The notes under the pieces were generated by a model that saw only the letters and a program-made list of their open reading frames with translations, was not told the origin of the DNA and ran no database searches. Shown here in pieces: positions 59,772-64,000 of a DNA stretch of 64,000 nt (the stretch's first letter is position 1; each line of letters opens with the position of its first letter). Position numbers and translations under genes: made by a program. This DNA comes from Actinostola sp. cb2023 (taxonomy: Eukaryota > Cnidaria > Anthozoa > Actiniaria > Actinostolidae), in contig JAUJYZ010001079.1 of NCBI GenBank assembly GCA_033675265.1, positions 124,001 through 188,000 of the forward strand, given 5' to 3'.

Positions 59772-62700
59772 TCACTCATTTGCCATGGCATGCTTGATTT
59801 CTTCTCTTGTATCCCATCCATTTTTGGTCACAGCCTTGAAGACTTCCATGAAGAGGTTGGGAAAATCATCCAAAAACACAGCATCTTCCAGGATTTGTTT
59901 TCTGATTGGGCTTGGTCGACTGGCATCAGAAACATGAGCGATGGCATTCCGTATAAACCGAACTAACTCCACTGCAGAGCCAGTGTCGTAGTTTCTGGGT
60001 GTTGTTGTGTATATCTTTCCTTTTTTGCCCGTTTTTACAATAGGCTGCGTCATTTCGGTGAAAATGGCAGGCATTTGCACATATCTAGGATCATCCCATG
60101 TAGCCCATTTAACAATTCTAGGAAAAGTCTTCTCTAACTCCGCTTCCACTGCAGTCAAAAAGGTTGTCTTTACTGCACGTGGGCATTCAAATTCTGGTTG
60201 ATTTCCAACAGCAATAAGAAGATCCATCTTTTTCTTCTTTGACCAGAACATGGGGTGATCCAATGCATCTGATGCAGATGGTCGTTGGTTTACATCGCTG
60301 TCAAGCATTGTTTGAACAAGATCAGAGTCTTCAGGAGCGAGAGAACTATCCCAGCCTTCCATGCTATTACTCAAAAGATTACTTTCTGTTTCAGTGTTGA
60401 TTTGCCAAATACTTTTTCCAGTACAATCAGCTGGGTTGAATGGATGCTTTTGTGCAGACAAAATAAAATGTAGGACAAGTCCACAAGAGAATATATCAGA
60501 CATCACAGAATGTTCATTGGTACTCGACTTGACCACTTCTGGAGCAATCCACCCTCGGGTTCCTACACTGGTACTCATCACAGTAAAGGAAAGATTGATG
60601 TTTAAACAACGGCTTAGACCAAAGTCAGCGATTTTCAGGCACAGCTTGGGATGAGTTTTATACAGAATGTTGCATGGTTTGAGGTCGCGATGAATAATAC
60701 TTTGGTCATGTAAATACTTTAGTCCCATAACAACATCTTTACATAGAATCGTGTTTTGTTTTGAGTCGTAAAAATCACTTCCAATGTATTCATCAAGATT
60801 TCCCTCCAAAAGTTCCAGTATTACATAGGAGAAGTCTTCACTTTCAAAGAAAGCCAAGTAACGAAGAATCTGTTTGCAGTCGGGGAGAGCAGTGAAGCTA
60901 CGGATTTCTCGTTTGTCTTCTGCTCGCACCATGCGTAACTTTTCGATTCTCTTGATGGCCACTTCCATGCCGTCCTTCTCATTGATTCCTGCAAAAACAT
61001 GGCCAAATGAACCGTTTGCTATCGGTTGATCATGAAGCCAATATGATTCCACCAACTTGCAATTCTGTCGCCTAGCAACTCCAGCTAGCATGTTCTTGTA
61101 CCTCTTAGAATAAGAAGTCCAGGGTATGACCATTGGCACTTCATCATTGCTTAGTGGCTGTGTTAGAAGATCTTGGAGTTCAGGACAACTATCTGCTACA
61201 TCCAAGCAGCATTCACCATTTGCACCATAACACAGAAGCTGTTTGGCAATTTGCCAATGGACAGAAAGGGATATGATGGGGTTGATTTTCATTTCAGATT
61301 CTAATCCAGTCTTTGCTTCGTCCCGTGCTGTCTTATCCTCTGCTATTCTAGAACCTTCTTGAGCTTCGATGTTGATACAGCAGAGTCGGAGGGAGGAGTT
61401 GACATCGAACAGTCTTAGTCTTGACTTTAGAACAGCTTCAACCAGAATGTTCTTCCAGGTGGTTCGAGTGGATTTATCTTTGCATATAGCATTCAAAACA
61501 CGAACTAAAGCCTCAGCTGATTTGTTGTATCTGGCATCACAAGCAACTTCAACTAAGGCTTTAGCAAGTACAAAGGCCTCTGATTCAATAAGATTGCTTA
61601 ATACAGAATCGCCATCTTTGTCGCACACCCACAGATCAAAGCCCATGTCGATCACAGTTTTCCAAAACGTTGTTGGATCTTCGGAGACATCCCCATAAAA
61701 ACAATCTGGTTTCTGCAGAAACAGACGGTTCTGTGCAGCAACGAGAAGAGGCGGTCGTCGTGTTAAATCAACATCGTTTGTGTTTGCTCCTTCATTCACC
61801 AAGAGCTTGACGGCGCTCCAGGTTTTGCACAGATGTAATGGTGTTTCTTCGTTTCGATTTCTGGTATTCAACATCGCACCACAGCTCAACAGATGCTTGA
61901 ATGTAACTTCCAAAAGTTGTTCAAAAGCGTATTCTTTGGACACCTTGGAAGTGTACCCTCGAGATGACGACAAGAAAAGTGAAGCCCAAAGATGAAGAGG
62001 TGAGTCCAAATGATCATCAACTTTGTTAACAGTGACGCCTTTAATAATAGGAAGTGCAAATAACTTCAAGAGTTCTACTGTCTCATGGATGAAGATATTT
62101 TGGTTTTCCTCATCTTGCATGTTAAGGCCCTCTTGGAATAGCTGCATAATCAAATGAAAGACTGACTTTCCACTTTGTGTTGTTTCGTTTATTAGAAGGC
62201 GATCTTTCTGTAAAAACCTGCATATTTCTACCAGGTGGATTCCTGAAAAACCACCCCTTTCTTTTGCTACTTTGAAAGCATTTGAGAGCAAAAAGAAAAG
62301 AGGTGTTTCATGGTTGTAATTCTTTCTGTTGAACGCCAAACCAAAACTCTCTAGTTTATGGCAGATGTCCAACATTTTCTGGCCTGAAATTCCAACAAGA
62401 CTAAGTAATGATAAGTAGTTAAGTACAGTGTTTCCTTCTTCGTCCGCAGTGTTTGGATCGACTCCGAACTTAATTAGCAGCAGTTCCAGAATATTTGACA
62501 AGTTGGAAATTGTTATTTTGTTTTCCTCTATCTTTGTAACGATACTTTGGATGGCCATTTTTCTTTCGTTGTTATCTTCTTCAACGTAGTCAATGGCCAA
62601 ACGCAGCATTTGTTGAAGTGGTTGCCTAAATGTTGGAGGTCTTTGATTATAAGCAAGCAGTGGTAATTTGCAAAACATTGCGTTGATTATTGCTTGAACG

Positions 62701-63302
62701 ATGGCTTGTCTTTCTATACCTATCTCTTGTAGAAATGTCATCACACTGTTGAAACGATAACGTAATAATGATGCAGTAATTACACAGTTATTGATAAAGA
62801 AAGATACGATGTTGACATTAAAATTGTCGGTTTGATTGAGATTCCCTCCATTGTCAACCAGATATCGAGCAACTGATGAATTTCTCTCCAATATTGCGTA
62901 AAACAACGGCGTTCGTCCGTTACTGTCTCTTACGTTAACCAAAGCATTTCCACTGCTAATCAGTGCAGAAACAACATCTTCATTTTTGATACCATACTTC
63001 AAAGCAGTATCACCTTTAAAATCGGTCATGTTCACATTAGCACCTGCGGCAATCAGTCCAAGTGTAACATCATGAAGTCCATCATACGCAGCTTTCATCA
63101 ATGCAGTTTTACCTTCTTTATCGGCCATGTTGACACCAGCACCACCATTAATCAGTGCAAGTGCACTTTCCTTTTGTCCACAACGAGTAGCTTTCATCAA
63201 TGCAGTTTCACCTCCTTTATCGGCCATGTTGACATCAGCACCACCATTATTAATCAGTGCAAGTGCACTTTCCTTTTGTCCACAACGAGCAGCTTTAATC
63301 AA
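59772..63302 (-). CDS. ankyrin repeat-protein kinase-KEN endoribonuclease (RNase L-like)
   Basis: A 1,176-residue single-exon ORF. Residues 1-165 are ankyrin repeats; 280-520 hold degenerate ankyrin-like units (ETPLHLCK, DSPLHLWA). The kinase spans about 757-1020: loop NGSFGHVF, VAIK with K784, HRDLKPCN with D873, DFG with D893, and GTRGWIAPE typical of IRE1. The KEN domain (1021-1150) starts after HPMFW. Y1105, R1118, N1119 and H1123 keep the exact spacing of the IRE1 catalytic set. No transmembrane or signal segment. Known relatives cleave RNA after kinase-driven dimerisation: RNase L senses 2-5A through ankyrins, IRE1 senses ER stress. Ligand here unknown. The true start is upstream (see next entry). 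Confidence 0.88.
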   Translation of the reverse strand: MIKAARCGQKESALALINNGGADVNMADKGGETALMKATRCGQKESALALINGGAGVNMADKEGKTALMKAAYDGLHDVTLGLIAAGANVNMTDFKGDTALKYGIKNEDVVSALISSGNALVNVRDSNGRTPLFYAILERNSSVARYLVDNGGNLNQTDNFNVNIVSFFINNCVITASLLRYRFNSVMTFLQEIGIERQAIVQAIINAMFCKLPLLAYNQRPPTFRQPLQQMLRLAIDYVEEDNNERKMAIQSIVTKIEENKITISNLSNILELLLIKFGVDPNTADEEGNTVLNYLSLLSLVGISGQKMLDICHKLESFGLAFNRKNYNHETPLFFLLSNAFKVAKERGGFSGIHLVEICRFLQKDRLLINETTQSGKSVFHLIMQLFQEGLNMQDEENQNIFIHETVELLKLFALPIIKGVTVNKVDDHLDSPLHLWASLFLSSSRGYTSKVSKEYAFEQLLEVTFKHLLSCGAMLNTRNRNEETPLHLCKTWSAVKLLVNEGANTNDVDLTRRPPLLVAAQNRLFLQKPDCFYGDVSEDPTTFWKTVIDMGFDLWVCDKDGDSVLSNLIESEAFVLAKALVEVACDARYNKSAEALVRVLNAICKDKSTRTTWKNILVEAVLKSRLRLFDVNSSLRLCCINIEAQEGSRIAEDKTARDEAKTGLESEMKINPIISLSVHWQIAKQLLCYGANGECCLDVADSCPELQDLLTQPLSNDEVPMVIPWTSYSKRYKNMLAGVARRQNCKLVESYWLHDQPIANGSFGHVFAGINEKDGMEVAIKRIEKLRMVRAEDKREIRSFTALPDCKQILRYLAFFESEDFSYVILELLEGNLDEYIGSDFYDSKQNTILCKDVVMGLKYLHDQSIIHRDLKPCNILYKTHPKLCLKIADFGLSRCLNINLSFTVMSTSVGTRGWIAPEVVKSSTNEHSVMSDIFSCGLVLHFILSAQKHPFNPADCTGKSIWQINTETESNLLSNSMEGWDSSLAPEDSDLVQTMLDSDVNQRPSASDALDHPMFWSKKKKMDLLIAVGNQPEFECPRAVKTTFLTAVEAELEKTFPRIVKWATWDDPRYVQMPAIFTEMTQPIVKTGKKGKIYTTTPRNYDTGSAVELVRFIRNAIAHVSDASRPSPIRKQILEDAVFLDDFPNLFMEVFKAVTKNGWDTREEIKHAMANE

Positions 63303-64000
63303 TGCAGTTTCCCCTTCTTATCGACCATGTTGACATGAGCACCACCATTAATCAGTGCAAGTGCAGTTTCCTTTGGTCCACAACGAGCAGCATTCATCAA
63401 TGCAGTTTCACCTCCATTATCGACCATGTTGACATCAGCACCACCATTAATCAGTGCAAGTGTAATTTCGTTTTCTCTCGATCGAGCAGCATTCATCAAT
63501 GCAGTTTCACCTCCATTATCGACCATGTTGACATCAGCACCACCATTAATCAGTGCAAGTGTAATTTCGTTTTCTCCCCATCGAGCAGCTGTCATCAATG
63601 CACTTTTGCCTTCTTTATTGACCATGTTGACATCAGCACCACCATTAATCAGTGCAAGTGCACTTTCCTTTTGTTCACAACGAGCAGCTTTCATCAAAGC
63701 AGTTTCACCTCTCCCTTTATCGGCCATGTTGACATTAGCACCACCATTAATCAGTGCAAGTACAATTTCCTTTTGTCCACAACGAGCAGCATTCATCAAT
63801 GCAGTTTCACCATTTGTATCGGCCTTGTTGACATCAGCACCACCATTAATCAGTGCAAGTGCCATTTCCTTTTGTCCACACCGAGCAGCTTTCATCAATG
63901 CAGTTTCTCCTCCATTATCGACCATATTGACATCAGCACGACCATTAATCAGTGCAAGTGCAATTTATTTTTGTTCCCAACGAGCGGCTTTCATCAATGC
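63299..64000 (-). CDS. N-terminal ankyrin array of the same gene, frameshifted and interrupted
   Basis: Nearly identical 99-bp units encode the 33-residue ankyrin repeat (GADVN...GETALMKAARCGQKE). The ORF 63,925-63,299 ends in KKGKLH because one base is missing at about 63,319 (CTTCTTATC where sister units have CTTCTTTATC). Restoring the frame joins it to the 1,176-residue ORF. Upstream, a TAA at 63,965-63,967 replaces the GAA codon of the sister repeats, and the array runs off the window. The protein may therefore start at 63,925 or 63,302, or these are errors in collapsed repeats, or the gene is degenerating. Confidence 0.8.

Noticed and set aside
63072..63338. Plus-strand ORFs opposite the ankyrin array
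   Set aside because: Shadow frames of the repeated minus-strand coding sequence.

Overview
This window is nuclear DNA from a multicellular animal, most likely a marine invertebrate such as a cnidarian or sponge; the phylum cannot be fixed from the sequence. The reasons are small phase-consistent exons with GT/AG junctions, animal extracellular modules (SRCR, MAM, LDL-receptor class A), an IRE1/RNase L-type kinase-endonuclease, long AT-rich introns and a heavy load of short inverted-repeat transposons and satellites. No rRNA, tRNA or CRISPR array was seen.

Positions 1-29,300 contain no intact gene that I can support. They are a mosaic of transposon remains: a DIRS-like RNase H fragment (242-370), a 2.6-kb foldback element with a 10-bp target duplication (1451-4042), a Penelope-like GIY-YIG fragment (7458-7650), and a 7-kb foldback element (10,890-18,066) that holds further nested elements, one with its own 10-bp target duplication. 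Long AAT microsatellites and palindromic MITEs follow. At 25.5-27.4 kb lies a decayed partial duplicate of the 5' part of the next gene, including a 50-bp piece identical to one of its exons.

Positions 29,339-57,877 (+) carry one large gene. I reconstructed 25 exons, about 4.68 kb of coding sequence, whose splice phases all agree. The product begins with a signal peptide, then has six SRCR domains, a galactose-binding (F5/8C-like) domain, a PA14-like domain, a cysteine-rich linker, a MAM domain, two LDLa domains, a degenerate LDLa, a second MAM and the first exon of a third MAM. It should be a secreted or cell-surface adhesion or recognition protein. Its 3' end was not found. Almost every intron is filled with its own tandem repeat, including a 4.8-kb array of a 64-bp satellite inside the PA14 domain.

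Positions 59,665-64,000 (-) carry a single-exon gene for an ankyrin-kinase-KEN protein. It has the layout of vertebrate RNase L, but the canonical kinase motifs and the KEN ribonuclease residues are all present. The N-terminal ankyrin array continues to the window edge through a one-base frameshift and an in-frame stop. The gene lies antisense to, and perhaps nested within, the unfinished receptor gene. A surface scavenger-type receptor beside a cytosolic RNase L-like sensor suggests an immune-related neighbourhood, but no functional link is shown by the sequence.
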